From the NCBI RefSeq assembly GCF_022867805.1, contig NZ_JALIFO010000002.1:248001-312000 (forward strand): a stretch of 64,000 nt of DNA, written 5' to 3'. Below the pieces are notes generated by a model. It had not been told where the DNA came from, ran no database searches, and was given only the letters and a program-made list of their open reading frames with translations. This DNA comes from Cuneatibacter sp. NSJ-177. GTDB taxonomy: Bacteria; Bacillota; Clostridia; Lachnospirales; Lachnospiraceae. This document shows positions 35,814 to 44,036 of this stretch, piece by piece. Every line of letters begins with the position of its first letter. The first letter of the stretch is position 1. A program made the position numbers and the translations under genes.

Positions 35814-36560
35814 TTAAAAACTTCTCCCGCCTCCGCGGGAATGGCCGCCCCCGCCGGAGCTTCCTCCGCCGCCGGAACTGTTTTCCTTCGGCTTCGGCAC
35901 CGGGGTTCTCACCACTGTCGTATGGGTAAACTGATCTCTCTGGCCGTGCATATGGATGGAATTTCCCATGTAGACCCGTTTGGAGGAATTCTCAAGCTTC
36001 CGTTTGCTGGTCTTTGCCATAATGAAAACCACGGCAGCGGCCAAAACCATGCTGCCCGCCAGCGCTGCCGCCGCTGTCCCTGCATTCAATGTCACCTTGA
36101 CATCCGCGTACTTTTTGGCCCCTTTCAGGAACTGCCTGCAAGCATCGGCATAATCCCCGGACTGCATGGCCGGCGTGATCCGATCATATATTTTTTCTAT
36201 CTCCGTGTCGGTATACTGGCTGTCGCCGATTCCGGCTGTCAGCAGAAAGAACTGGCGGTGCTCCATATCAATTAAAAATTGAACGCCGCTTCCTCCCGGA
36301 TATTCGTACCCGAAAGAATGGGTGTTGTAAAAAAATTCATTGTAATCCGACGTACTTCTGCCGCCGGTGTCGAATGTGGTGACCAGAATCACATCCATCC
36401 GGATCTGATCCGAAAGCTTTACCGCCTCTTTCTGGAGTTCCTCTTTTTCCGCCTCCGTCAAAAGCCCCGCGTCATCATAAACTTTTTGCTGATTCGCATC
36501 AAAACTGCAGAAAAACAGCATGCAGACCGCCAAAAAAATGAAGATCTTCCTTTTTCTCAT
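35814..36560 (-). CDS. TPM-domain membrane protein with Gly/Ser-rich tail
   Basis: 248 residues. A signal peptide (residues 5-20) is followed by a TPM domain (KVYDDAGLLTEAEKEELQKEAVKLSDQIRMDVILVTTFDTGGRSTSDYNEFFY, then GVQFLIDMEHRQFFLLTAGIGDSQYTDTEIEKIYD). A membrane helix at about 161-182 and a tail ending SGGGGSSGGGGHSRGGGRSF complete the protein. TPM proteins are linked to membrane-protein quality control or phosphatase activity; the role here is unknown. It overlaps the zinc-ribbon gene by 4 nt and they probably act together. Confidence 0.87.
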   Translation of the reverse strand: MRKRKIFIFLAVCMLFFCSFDANQQKVYDDAGLLTEAEKEELQKEAVKLSDQIRMDVILVTTFDTGGRSTSDYNEFFYNTHSFGYEYPGGSGVQFLIDMEHRQFFLLTAGIGDSQYTDTEIEKIYDRITPAMQSGDYADACRQFLKGAKKYADVKVTLNAGTAAAALAGSMVLAAAVVFIMAKTSKRKLENSSKRVYMGNSIHMHGQRDQFTHTTVVRTPVPKPKENSSGGGGSSGGGGHSRGGGRSF

Positions 36561-37570
36561 ACGCCGCCTCCGAATGCCAGCCCCAGCAAGGAGATTGCGA
36601 AGAATACGGCAGTCAGCCCGCCGAACCAGATCCCCATCTTCTTTTTCTCCTGGGGAATGCCGCCGACAATCTTGCCGGTCTGCCCATTCATAGCCAGCGT
36701 GTAAGCCTGCCCCTGATAGCGGTAGGATAAAAGCCAGACCGGAAGCAGCGTATAATCCTGACTTTTCACTAGGCAGTCCGCCTGGGACTGCCGCACATCC
36801 ACCACGGAATACCCTCCGATCGTGTTCCGGGCTTCGCTGACCGCAGAATGACGGATTTTTTCTTCCGCCCTTGGCTCCATCTGGGAGCTGTCATAATCAT
36901 AGCGTTCAGAACAAAAACCAGCCAGATACGGCATCCGAAAGGACCGGAGCTCCTCATAGCGAAACGGCTCCAGCCGGTCCATGGTATCATCGTCCATCTT
37001 CTCCGAGGCATCCACAGGGATCTTTTCAAATTCCACATCTAAGTCCCGGAAAATGTCATAGTGGTCCGTATAGGTTGTAATCCAGTCGCCGGTCCGCATG
37101 GAGCGCACCTTGGTCCCGTGAGCCTGCATCCGGATGTGCACATCCATGTCATAGATCCAGTAGGGGACGTAGATTCCGGCGATTGATTCCAGGGTACTCT
37201 GTTTTTTTAAGATTCCCGGCGTGAATACGCCCTTTTTGGTCCAGGCCCGGAACAGTTCCTGGGCTTTCTTTTTATCAATCGTAAAGGGCAGCACCTGCGA
37301 TGGCTTCCACTCTCCGGCAAGACGGCTTTCCACCAGGTTCGGTGTTCCGCAGAATCCGCATACCGTTGCCGAAGTCTGCTCATCCGCAATGACCTCTGCG
37401 CCGCAGCTGGTGCAATGATACACCCTCATCTCTTTTTCCGTCTGTCCATGGCCGGAGTCGGCCTCTTCCACCGTGCAGCTGTTTCCGCAATGGCCGCAAA
37501 GCATCCGTCCGCTTCCCGCATCGTAGACCATCGGCGCCCCGCAATTTTTGCAGGGGTAACTCACTGCCAA
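36557..37570 (-). CDS. Zinc-ribbon membrane-associated protein (TFIIB-type zinc ribbon)
   Basis: About 337 residues. Two N-terminal zinc ribbons (CKNCGAPMVYDAGSGRMLCGHCG and CTSCGAEVIADEQTSATVCGFCG) precede a long domain with YVPYWIYDMDVHIRMQAHGTKVR and SYRYQGQAYTLAMNGQTGKIVGGIPQEKKK, then a C-terminal membrane helix. Such proteins often sit beside TPM genes. The start is ambiguous: TTG at 37570 has GAGGTG at 6-nt spacing and is preferred; an in-frame GTG at 37579 overlaps that site. Function unknown. Confidence 0.78.
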   Translation of the reverse strand: MAVSYPCKNCGAPMVYDAGSGRMLCGHCGNSCTVEEADSGHGQTEKEMRVYHCTSCGAEVIADEQTSATVCGFCGTPNLVESRLAGEWKPSQVLPFTIDKKKAQELFRAWTKKGVFTPGILKKQSTLESIAGIYVPYWIYDMDVHIRMQAHGTKVRSMRTGDWITTYTDHYDIFRDLDVEFEKIPVDASEKMDDDTMDRLEPFRYEELRSFRMPYLAGFCSERYDYDSSQMEPRAEEKIRHSAVSEARNTIGGYSVVDVRQSQADCLVKSQDYTLLPVWLLSYRYQGQAYTLAMNGQTGKIVGGIPQEKKKMGIWFGGLTAVFFAISLLGLAFGGGV

Positions 37571-37779
37571 TCCTACCACCTCTCTTCCTTCTCCTGATCT
37601 TCATTTTATCAGATTCCCTTGCTCCTGTCTATTGTTACTATTCATGCCCCCGTAAAAAACGGGTGAATTTACCTTTGTCTAATTGTCAGTTTTTCTGGTA
37701 TTTGCGCAGTTTTTGCGCTTAACTTCTCAGTTTATTTTTAACAACACATTTTGTTTAGACTTTTTTTACAACATTTAGG

Positions 37780-37827
37780 AATCCTTAAGTAGACGGACAT
37801 ATTTTTGTAACGATTCCAGGATATACT
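37780..37827 (+). promoter_or_regulatory. Conserved promoter of sRNA copy 1
   Basis: AATCCTTAAG (37780-37789), GGACA (37795-37799), then the -10 box TATACT (37822-37827). CCTTAA starts exactly 39 nt and GGACA exactly 27 nt before the -10 box, as in the other three copies. The -35 position (about 37799-37804) has no TTGACA-like hexamer, so an activator or alternative sigma factor is likely. The rest of 37571-37779 is AT-rich with no gene seen. Confidence 0.65.
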
Positions 37828-37833
37828 AAATAT

Positions 37834-37946
37834 AACAACAAATAGTTGTTATTCATAGTTTTTCCGATAAGGCTCTTGTCTCATCCACAAAGCCTTATCA
37901 CCCTCTCCTTTCTCACAAAAGGACCTGCTGCGAGGCAGGTTCTTTT
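37834..37946 (+). ncRNA. Multicopy small RNA, copy 1 of 4
   Basis: Predicted 113-nt transcript. In order: hairpin AACAAC/GTTGTT (37834-37850), linker ATTCATAGTTTTTCC, hairpin GATAAGGCT/AGCCTTATC (37866-37899) with a C-rich loop, unpaired CCCTCTCCTTTCTCAC, and terminator AAAAGGACCTGC/GCAGGTTCTTTT. No open reading frame or ribosome-binding site is conserved between copies, whereas stems are kept, so it is an RNA gene. The unpaired C/U tract is complementary to Shine-Dalgarno sequences such as AAGGAGAG. Confidence 0.8.
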
Positions 37947-38032
37947 GCTTCTGAAAAAATCTGTTCTGATCCATCCGGTTCTTCCTTTTTCCTTCAGATT
38001 TTGTTTCGAATTTTTTTCCAACCTTCCAAAAT

Positions 38033-38077
38033 CCTTAATTGGAAGGACACAGTTTCGTCACGGTTTTTCGCTATACT
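38033..38077 (+). promoter_or_regulatory. Conserved promoter of sRNA copy 2
   Basis: CCTTAA (38033-38038), GGACA (38045-38049) and TATACT (38072-38077), with the same 39- and 27-nt spacings as the other copies and no -35 consensus. Confidence 0.65.
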
Positions 38078-38083
38078 GTACTC

Positions 38084-38198
38084 ATCAACAAACAATGTTG
38101 TTATTCATAGTTTTCCGATAAGGCGCTTGCCTCATCCACAAGGCCTTATCATCCTCTCCTTTCTCACAAAAAGAACCTGCCGGACGGCGGGTTCTTTT
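38084..38198 (+). ncRNA. Multicopy small RNA, copy 2 of 4
   Basis: Predicted 115-nt transcript with the same parts as copy 1: 5' hairpin CAACA/TGTTG, hairpin GATAAGGC/GCCTTATC, unpaired TCCTCTCCTTTCTCAC, terminator AAAAAGAACCTGCCG/CGGCGGGTTCTTTT. Substitutions relative to other copies fall in loops or are compensated by wobble pairs. It lies 202 nt upstream of the AraC-GyrI gene. Confidence 0.8.
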
Positions 38199-38399
38199 GT
38201 ATTGATCGGATTTGATTTTGTGCCGCAGCGCATCCATTTGATCAAAGCAGCGAACCGATTTGATTATCAACCGTTCCAAATTACGCGAGATCGGATTTTG
38301 AAGGGATCCATTAGAGGAAATTAGAGCAAGTAAAGTCAAGCGTCAGCCTCTTCTTTCCGTTATCATAGAGACAGACGGCTGAAACGAGGTGAACAAATA

Positions 38400-39368
38400 A
38401 TGTACGAATGGCAGAAGCAAGTTCAAATGATGGTAGATGAAATTGACAAATGTATCAAAAGTTATCACGATGAAGCCCTGACTCTGCGCTTTCTTTCCCG
38501 TAAACTGGGATATTCCGAATTTTATACAACCAGGAAATTTAAGGAAATATCCGGGATGCCATTTCGGGACTATCTCCGGAACAGAAAATTAGCCTTTGCG
38601 TTAAAAGAGGTTCGGGACAGTGATAAAAACCTCCTGGAAATCGCCTTTGATTACGGTTTCTCCTCCCATGAGGCCTTTACCAGGGCTTTCAAAGGAGCAT
38701 ACGGGGTAGCGCCCAGCGAATATCGAAAGAATCCTAAGCCGGTTGTTCTCCGCACCAAAATCAATGCCTTTGACCGCTACTTTTTCGGATTGGAGGAAAT
38801 CGGCATGGTTCAGCCATCCGGCGATGTCAAGGTTTATTTTGTAACGATTCCCGCCCACAAATTTCTGCACATTGAAAATAACAAGAGCAACGGATATTGG
38901 GATTTTTGGCAAAAGCAAAATCTCATACCGGGCCAGGATTACGACACCATCTGCGGCTTGCTTGATAGCATCAAAGGGAAATTGGACGATGGCGGCGGAT
39001 GCGAAGCCAACTGCGGGAGCGGTCAGATCATGGCCTACCGGAATGACCCGGACGGCAGGCTTTGCGATTGGGGGATCCCGCGTACGGAGTGCTGGGGCGT
39101 ACGGCTTCCTTTCGACTATCAGGGGGAAGTACCGCCGCAAATGATTTTGCTTGATGTCCCCGAATCCGAGTATATTGTTTTTGAACACGGACCGTTTGAC
39201 TATGAACGAGAAAATTGCAGCGTTGAAGAAAAGATTGAAAAGGCGATGGCCGCTTTTGACTACGCAGACAGTGGTTACCGCCTCGATTCATCCGCCGGTA
39301 GGATCATGTACTTTTATTACAATCCGGAACAGTATTTTAAGTATATCCGTCCAGTGCGAAAAGCGTAA
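38400..39368 (+). CDS. AraC-family regulator with GyrI-like effector-binding domain
   Basis: 322 residues. The N-terminal AraC DNA-binding domain (LTLRFLSRKLGYSEFYTTRKFKEISGMPFRDYLRNRKLAFAL, then LLEIAFDYGFSSHEAFTRAFKGAYGVAPSEYRKNP) is followed by a GyrI/SOUL-like small-molecule-binding domain (VKVYFVTIPAHKFLHIEN, ECWGVRLPFDYQGEVPPQMILLDVPESEYIVFEHGPF). This order resembles Rob and many drug-responsive regulators. GAGGTG precedes the ATG. It sits between sRNA copies 2 and 3, so it may be their regulator or simply be the site around which they duplicated (inference). Confidence 0.9.
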   Translation: MYEWQKQVQMMVDEIDKCIKSYHDEALTLRFLSRKLGYSEFYTTRKFKEISGMPFRDYLRNRKLAFALKEVRDSDKNLLEIAFDYGFSSHEAFTRAFKGAYGVAPSEYRKNPKPVVLRTKINAFDRYFFGLEEIGMVQPSGDVKVYFVTIPAHKFLHIENNKSNGYWDFWQKQNLIPGQDYDTICGLLDSIKGKLDDGGGCEANCGSGQIMAYRNDPDGRLCDWGIPRTECWGVRLPFDYQGEVPPQMILLDVPESEYIVFEHGPFDYERENCSVEEKIEKAMAAFDYADSGYRLDSSAGRIMYFYYNPEQYFKYIRPVRKA

Positions 39369-39537
39369 GCCCTCGGACGCCGGCCGTATTCGGCGGATCA
39401 GCGGCGCTGGTTTTGACGCTGGGATTGTTGTATTCAGGCGTTGGAGATAGAGGCAATGTCCGGGCCGCAGGTTCTCCGCCTGCACTTTTCATTTTTTTTA
39501 TTGTTTGTTTGGATGTTTTTCTCGATTTTACCAAAAT

Positions 39538-39582
39538 CCTTAAGTATCCGGCCACATTTTTGTCATGTCTTTTGGGTATTCT
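39538..39582 (+). promoter_or_regulatory. Conserved promoter of sRNA copy 3
   Basis: CCTTAA (39538-39543), GGCCA at the position of GGACA (39550-39554), TATTCT as -10 (39577-39582). The 39- and 27-nt spacings are unchanged. Confidence 0.62.
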
Positions 39583-39588
39583 ATTATT

Positions 39589-39703
39589 AACAACAAACAA
39601 GTTGTTTTTCATAGTTTTTCCGATAGGGCTCTTGCCTCATCCACAAGGCCTTATCACCCTCTCCTTTCTCACAAAAAGAACCTGCCGGATGGCAGGTTCT
39701 TTT
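39589..39703 (+). ncRNA. Multicopy small RNA, copy 3 of 4
   Basis: Predicted 115-nt transcript: AACAAC/GTTGTT hairpin, GATAGGGC/GCCTTATC hairpin (one wobble pair compensating), unpaired CCCTCTCCTTTCTCAC, terminator AAAAAGAACCTGCC/GGCAGGTTCTTTT. It lies downstream of the AraC-GyrI gene; 39369-39537 holds nothing else that I can identify. Confidence 0.8.
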
Positions 39704-39780
39704 GTTTGTCGATTCCACTATTTTCTCCGGTCGCTTTTCCTTTCGTTTCTGTTTCGATTTTCTTATTAATTTTCTAAAAT

Positions 39781-39825
39781 CCTTAAGCGGAAGGACACAT
39801 ACCGGTCACGATTTTTGGGTATACT
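39781..39825 (+). promoter_or_regulatory. Conserved promoter of sRNA copy 4
   Basis: CCTTAA (39781-39786), GGACA (39793-39797), TATACT (39820-39825), with identical spacings to copies 1-3. Confidence 0.65.
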
Positions 39826-39831
39826 ATATTC

Positions 39832-39946
39832 AACAACAAACAAGTTGTTTTTCATAGTTTTCCGATAAGGCTCTTGCCTCATCCACAAGACCTTATCATC
39901 CTCTCCTTTCTCACAAAAAGAACCTGCCGGGCGGCAGGTTCTTTTT
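39832..39946 (+). ncRNA. Multicopy small RNA, copy 4 of 4
   Basis: Predicted 115-nt transcript: AACAAC/GTTGTT hairpin, GATAAGGC hairpin, unpaired TCCTCTCCTTTCTCAC, and terminator AAAAAGAACCTGCC/GGCAGGTTCTTTTT. The terminator is symmetric and ends 12 nt from the glnN stop codon, so it probably also terminates glnN on the other strand. Confidence 0.8.
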
Positions 39947-39957
39947 GTTTTCTTCTT

Positions 39958-42069
39958 TTATACCTCAAAGATCAAATCCCCGTAAGACGGGAACGGCCAC
40001 AGATCTTTGTCGACGATCATTTCCAGCTCGTCAGCCGGAGCACGCAGCGCTTCCATGGCAGGAACCACCCGGTCGTGATAGGCCCGCGCGGACTCCATCA
40101 CGCCTTCCACCTGGGCGGCTTCACCATTGACCCGGATCAGTAAATCCAACGCCTGCTGCATCTCGGCGAGAAGCCGGGAAGCTTTCATCAATAGTCCCTG
40201 CTGAACACTGACGTCCGCTTCCGGACAGGCGTCCCGCACGGAGCGCAGGGAAGAAGCCAGGTCCGATGTATACCGGATTACCGCCGGAATAATCTGCTTT
40301 CCGGCCATATCGATCATGGTCTTCGCCTCGATATTCACGGTCTTGGAGTAGCCTTCCAGCTTTACTTCCGCCCGTGCCTCCAGCTCCGCCTTGGAGAAGA
40401 CCCCGAACCGTTCAAACATGGCGATGGCTTCCGGCCGGATCAGCGCGGGCTCCGCGTCCACCATGCTGGGCAGATTCGGCAGCCCGCGGCGGGCGGCCTC
40501 CTGTACCCATTCCTCGGAGTAACCGTTTCCGTTAAATACAACCCTTTGATGCTCCGCCGCATATTTCTTGATCAGATTGTGACATGTCATCGGCACATCG
40601 TCCGACCGTTCCAATTCATCGGCCACTTCGCAAAACGCCTCGGCGACCATCGTATTCAATACCGTGTTGGCGCAGGAGATGGAATCAGAGGAACCGACCA
40701 TACGGAACTCGAACTTATTTCCGGTAAAGGCGAACGGGGAGGTCCGGTTCCGGTCAGTAGCGTCCTTGGAAAAAGCCGGCAGCGTGCTGACGCCGGTTTT
40801 CAGTCTTCCGCCCTTGATGCTGTGGGTGGCGGTGCCGGTATCGATCAGCTGGGAAAGAACGTCTTCCAGCTGTTCCCCAAGGAACACTGAGATAATCGCA
40901 GGCGGCGCCTCCTGGCGGCCCAGACGGTAGTCGTTCCCCACGCAGGAAGCAGATGCCCGCAAAATATCCGCATGTTCATCCACCGCTTTTAAAATACTGG
41001 TCAAAATCAAGAGAAACTGTATGTTTTCATGGGGCGTTTTTCCAGGCTCCAAAAGATTGATTCCGTCATCCGTGGTCAGGGACCAGTTGTTGTGCTTGCC
41101 GGATCCGTTGATCCCGTCGAAAGGTTTTTCGTGGAGCAGGCAGGCCATGCCATGGCGGGCCGCCACTTTTTTCAGCGTCTCCATCATCAGCTGATTCTGA
41201 TCGGTGGCCAGGTTGGCCTCTCCGTAAATCGGAGCCAGCTCGTGCTGGGCGGGCGCAGCCTCATTGTGCTGGGTCTTTGCCGGAACACCAAGCTTCCACA
41301 GCTCTTGGTTGACGTCTTTCATGTAGACGCCGACCCGCTCCCTGATACTCCCAAAATAGTGATCATCCATCTCCTGGCCCTTCGGCGGTTTCGCGCCGAA
41401 TAACGTCCGGCCGGCGTAGATCAGATCCTTTCGCTGCAAGAATTTCTGCCGGTCCACCAGGAAATATTCCTGCTCTGCTCCGACCGAAGGGGTCGCCCGC
41501 TTCGAGGTCGTATTGCCAAGGGCGCGCAGCAGCCGCATGGTCTGGATATTCAGCGCCTGGATGGAGCGGAGCAGAGGGGTTTTTTTATCCAAAGCTTCCC
41601 CGGTATAGGAACAAAATGCAGTGGGAATGCAGAGCACAACGCCGCTGGCGTCTTCCTTTAAAAAGGCAGGTGACGTACAATCCCAGGATGTGTAGCCCCT
41701 GGCCTCAAAGGTCGAGCGCAGGCCGCCGGATGGGAATGAGGACGCGTCCGGCTCTCCTTTGATCAGCTCCTTGCCGGAAAACTCCATGATGGTCTTCCCC
41801 TCCGGTCCCGGCGCGCAGATAAACGAGTCGTGCTTTTCCGCCGTCACGCCGGTCAGGGGCTGAAACCAGTGAGTATAGTGAGTGGCCCCGCGCTCCACGG
41901 CCCAGTCCTTCATCGTATTGGCAACCACTTCGGCGGTCGCCCGGTTCAGCTCGGCTCCCTCCCGGATCGTCCGCTTTAAATCCTCATATACTTTTTTCGG
42001 CAGACGTTCCCGCATCACCACATCATTAAAAACATTTGCGCCGAACAGCTCTGTTGCCGCTTCGCTCAT
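39958..42069 (-). CDS. glnN: Type III glutamine synthetase
   Basis: 703-residue GSIII enzyme forming glutamine from glutamate, ammonia and ATP; the family forms large dodecamers unrelated in length to [17 protein letters not shown] has metal-ligand glutamates, [30 protein letters not shown] is the GSIII signature, and [20 protein letters not shown] is the ATP/metal region. AGGAGG lies 8 nt before the ATG at 42069, so a slightly longer TTG-start frame is rejected. Monocistronic; nitrogen control not visible in the sequence. Confidence 0.95.
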   Translation of the reverse strand: MSEAATELFGANVFNDVVMRERLPKKVYEDLKRTIREGAELNRATAEVVANTMKDWAVERGATHYTHWFQPLTGVTAEKHDSFICAPGPEGKTIMEFSGKELIKGEPDASSFPSGGLRSTFEARGYTSWDCTSPAFLKEDASGVVLCIPTAFCSYTGEALDKKTPLLRSIQALNIQTMRLLRALGNTTSKRATPSVGAEQEYFLVDRQKFLQRKDLIYAGRTLFGAKPPKGQEMDDHYFGSIRERVGVYMKDVNQELWKLGVPAKTQHNEAAPAQHELAPIYGEANLATDQNQLMMETLKKVAARHGMACLLHEKPFDGINGSGKHNNWSLTTDDGINLLEPGKTPHENIQFLLILTSILKAVDEHADILRASASCVGNDYRLGRQEAPPAIISVFLGEQLEDVLSQLIDTGTATHSIKGGRLKTGVSTLPAFSKDATDRNRTSPFAFTGNKFEFRMVGSSDSISCANTVLNTMVAEAFCEVADELERSDDVPMTCHNLIKKYAAEHQRVVFNGNGYSEEWVQEAARRGLPNLPSMVDAEPALIRPEAIAMFERFGVFSKAELEARAEVKLEGYSKTVNIEAKTMIDMAGKQIIPAVIRYTSDLASSLRSVRDACPEADVSVQQGLLMKASRLLAEMQQALDLLIRVNGEAAQVEGVMESARAYHDRVVPAMEALRAPADELEMIVDKDLWPFPSYGDLIFEV

Positions 42070-42285
42070 TTCCTTATCCTCCTGGTCATTGTTTTCGGCC
42101 AAAAGATCCGTGAGGCATGCCCCACATTTCTCATGCTTTTCTGAAATAATATCTAAGCATACATCAAAAAAGCTTCGGTTTCAAGTCATTTTTCCTGCAT
42201 CCGGGCTGAAATTTCATCGCATTTGCGTACCCTAAGGGACAGACCCTGTGCATCCTTAATGGAGCGTTTTTTGTTCGATCGGGAA

Positions 42286-42306
42286 TTCCAAAGGAATTTC
42301 CTATGA
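42286..42306. repeat. Dispersed GGAATTTCCTATG repeat before the purO terminator
   Basis: GGGAATTCC followed by AAAGGAATTTCCTATGAAAT is a further copy of the small palindromic element, again abutting a terminator. The remaining stretch 42070-42285 upstream of glnN is AT-rich leader in which I cannot assign a clear promoter. Confidence 0.5.
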
Positions 42307-42310
42307 AATC

Positions 42311-42346
42311 AAAAAGTCCTCAACCCCTTGGAAGGCCGAGGACTTT
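42311..42346 (-). terminator. Intrinsic terminator of purO
   Basis: On the minus strand AAGTCCTC and GAGGACTT pair around an inner CCTT/AAGG hairpin, followed by TTTTTG, 60 nt after the purO stop codon. Confidence 0.82.
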
Positions 42347-42405
42347 CCTCCGATGGCGGCTGGACAATTAGGAAGCTTCCGCTTTCCCGCCGGACGAAGC
42401 CAAGT

Positions 42406-43122
42406 TTATTTCTGGTGCTTATTTACAATCCGGGTCTCATAGGTTCCCGTAGCAAGATCAATGTAGCGCACGAACAGGGATACTTTGTTGTCCTCGTTCA
42501 GATTGTTCCAGACAAGGTCCGTAAAGAAATCGATGTCGCCGGGGATCGCCACCCAGGTCGGCTCTCCCTCAAAGCTCGGAAGCGGGTTGCCGTCGCCCAC
42601 GTAGGTGTGGATGAAATGCCCCTCCCCTGCCTTCGGGTTCTCGTAGGCAAAGGTAAAGCGGTGACAGGACTCCGGATCGCCCTGATTGCTCTTTAAGATG
42701 GAAAGGGCGTAATTGTATGTTCCGTTCTCAATGTGCATGATGCCCGAAATCCTAGGGGTATAGTTCGGCGCATCCGGCTCAAACTCGCGGCAGCGCAGAG
42801 ACTGTTCAAAAGTAAGCTGCTTGTCCATGCCCTCATAGATGGTGTCTGTCTGGTCCCCGTTTGTCACAATGGTTTTATTTCCCAGGACACGGACCGGCGC
42901 ATAAATAATCAGGCTCGGATCCACCAGCTTGGAAGGGTCGAAAGCCTCGGTGCGGATGCCCTCTCCGTCCGTGACAAATACACGGTTGCGGCTGTTCTCA
43001 CTTCTTCCCATAATAAAGTAGGCGGTCACAGCCTTCGTGCCGTCCTCCGATTTGCCGATCACGATGCCCCGGCCGGGATAAGCGTTGCTGCTAAGCTCTG
43101 TCTTCAGACATTTCTTTTCCAT
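42406..43122 (-). CDS. purO: IMP cyclohydrolase (PurO-type)
   Basis: 238-residue enzyme of the PurO family that closes FAICAR to IMP, the last step of de novo purine synthesis. PGRGIVIGKSEDGTKAVTAYFIMGRSENSRNRVF is the N-terminal core; FIHTYVGDGNPLPSFEGEPTWV and a preceding TPRISGIMH follow the family pattern. PurO was first described in archaea and occurs in clostridia beside or instead of the PurH cyclohydrolase domain. AGGAGG precedes the ATG. A ZTP riboswitch lies about 100 nt upstream, which supports the purine assignment. Confidence 0.9.
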   Translation of the reverse strand: MEKKCLKTELSSNAYPGRGIVIGKSEDGTKAVTAYFIMGRSENSRNRVFVTDGEGIRTEAFDPSKLVDPSLIIYAPVRVLGNKTIVTNGDQTDTIYEGMDKQLTFEQSLRCREFEPDAPNYTPRISGIMHIENGTYNYALSILKSNQGDPESCHRFTFAYENPKAGEGHFIHTYVGDGNPLPSFEGEPTWVAIPGDIDFFTDLVWNNLNEDNKVSLFVRYIDLATGTYETRIVNKHQK

Positions 43123-43223
43123 TTTCTGTTTCCTCCTGAAGTGGTATTTGCGCCCTGTGGCTTTTCTCGACTTTCATTCATGGTAATGTCTGCGTAAGCA
43201 GACATGTCTGTTTCATAGGAAAT

Positions 43224-43323
43224 AAAAAAACCCAGGTACTCCAACGTAGTGCCCAGGCGGTCGACTTTGATTCCTGCGTGCTCCCTGTGGTTTTTCCACT
43301 CATCCGCCAGTTACACGCTCTTT
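43224..43323 (-). promoter_or_regulatory. ZTP (pfl) riboswitch with terminator, controlling purO
   Basis: On the minus strand the aptamer shows GTGTAACTGGCG, GTGG-AAAAA-CCAC followed by AGGGAGCACG, and CCGCCTGGGCA (43250-43260). These are the conserved blocks and pseudoknot of the pfl motif that binds ZTP/ZMP. The 3' block overlaps a terminator in which CCTGGG-C-ACT pairs with AGT-A-CCTGGG (43231-43257), followed by TTTTTTT (43224-43230). Ligand binding should therefore block termination and turn purO on when 10-formyl-tetrahydrofolate is short. A separate TGTCTGC/GCAGACA hairpin lies at 43187-43204. Confidence 0.9.
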
Positions 43324-43390
43324 TTAATCATACCCTACTGAATCTCCGTTTGCAAGCAGATTTTGTAAAAGTTTGCCTCCAAAATAATCA

Positions 43391-43419
43391 TTGACAAAGT
43401 AAGAAATTCGGTATAAAAT
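43391..43419 (+). promoter_or_regulatory. sigma-A promoter of the TetR-ABC operon
   Basis: TTGACA (43391-43396), 17-nt spacer, TAAAAT (43414-43419), about 40 nt before the TetR start. The AT-rich stretch TTAGATATATAACATATG just downstream is a possible TetR operator. Confidence 0.78.
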
Positions 43420-43459
43420 AACATTAGATATATAACATATGCTCTTTAAAGGAGAAACC

Positions 43460-44032
43460 ATGCCTCCCAAAACAAAAGTGACAAAAGAAAGTATTCTCGC
43501 CGCTGCGCTCCAGCTTGTCCGCGAGAGCGGAGCCGCCGCTTTAAATGCGCGGGCCGTGGCAAGGCGACTGGACTGTTCGACACAGCCGATTTTCAGCAAC
43601 TATGCCTCGATGGAGGAGCTGAGAGAAGATGTCCTAAAAGCAGCGGATGAACGTTACCAACAGTATCTGGCGGATGGCAGGAAGGACCCGTCCTATCCGC
43701 CCTATAAGGCAAGCGGTATGGCCTATATCCGCTTCGCCAAGGAGGAACGGGAGCTGTTCAAGCTCTTATTTATGCGGGACCGCTCCGGGGAGATCATCGA
43801 GGAAGACCGGGAAGGAATTGCAGATCTGATTCAGCTGATCGCCGCCAACACCGGACTGTCTCCGGATGAGGCCTACTTGTTTCATCTTGAAATGTGGATC
43901 TATGTCCACGGCATCGCCACCATGGTCGCCACAGCCTATCTGGATTGGGATTGGGAGATGATCAGCAGGCTCATGACCGACGCTTATGAAGGGATAAAGG
44001 GGCGTTTTACCGCCGTCTCTGCCAGGAGGTAA
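43460..44032 (+). CDS. TetR/AcrR-family regulator of an ABC exporter
   Basis: 190 residues. The N-terminal helix-turn-helix (KVTKESILAAALQLVRESGAAALNARAVARRLDCSTQPIFSNYASMEELREDVL) is followed by a C-terminal ligand domain of the WHG/TetR_C type (GMAYIRFAKEERELFKLLFMRDRSGE). AAAGGAG precedes the ATG at 43460. It ends 4 nt before the ABC ATPase gene, so it probably represses its own operon. Confidence 0.9.
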   Translation: MPPKTKVTKESILAAALQLVRESGAAALNARAVARRLDCSTQPIFSNYASMEELREDVLKAADERYQQYLADGRKDPSYPPYKASGMAYIRFAKEERELFKLLFMRDRSGEIIEEDREGIADLIQLIAANTGLSPDEAYLFHLEMWIYVHGIATMVATAYLDWDWEMISRLMTDAYEGIKGRFTAVSARR

Positions 44033-44036
44033 ACAT

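Noticed and set aside
37834-39946. CRISPR array or tandem direct repeat
   Set aside because: The repeats are about 115 nt with promoter, stems and terminator, irregularly spaced (250 to 1500 bp) and interrupted by a gene; no short repeat-spacer pattern.
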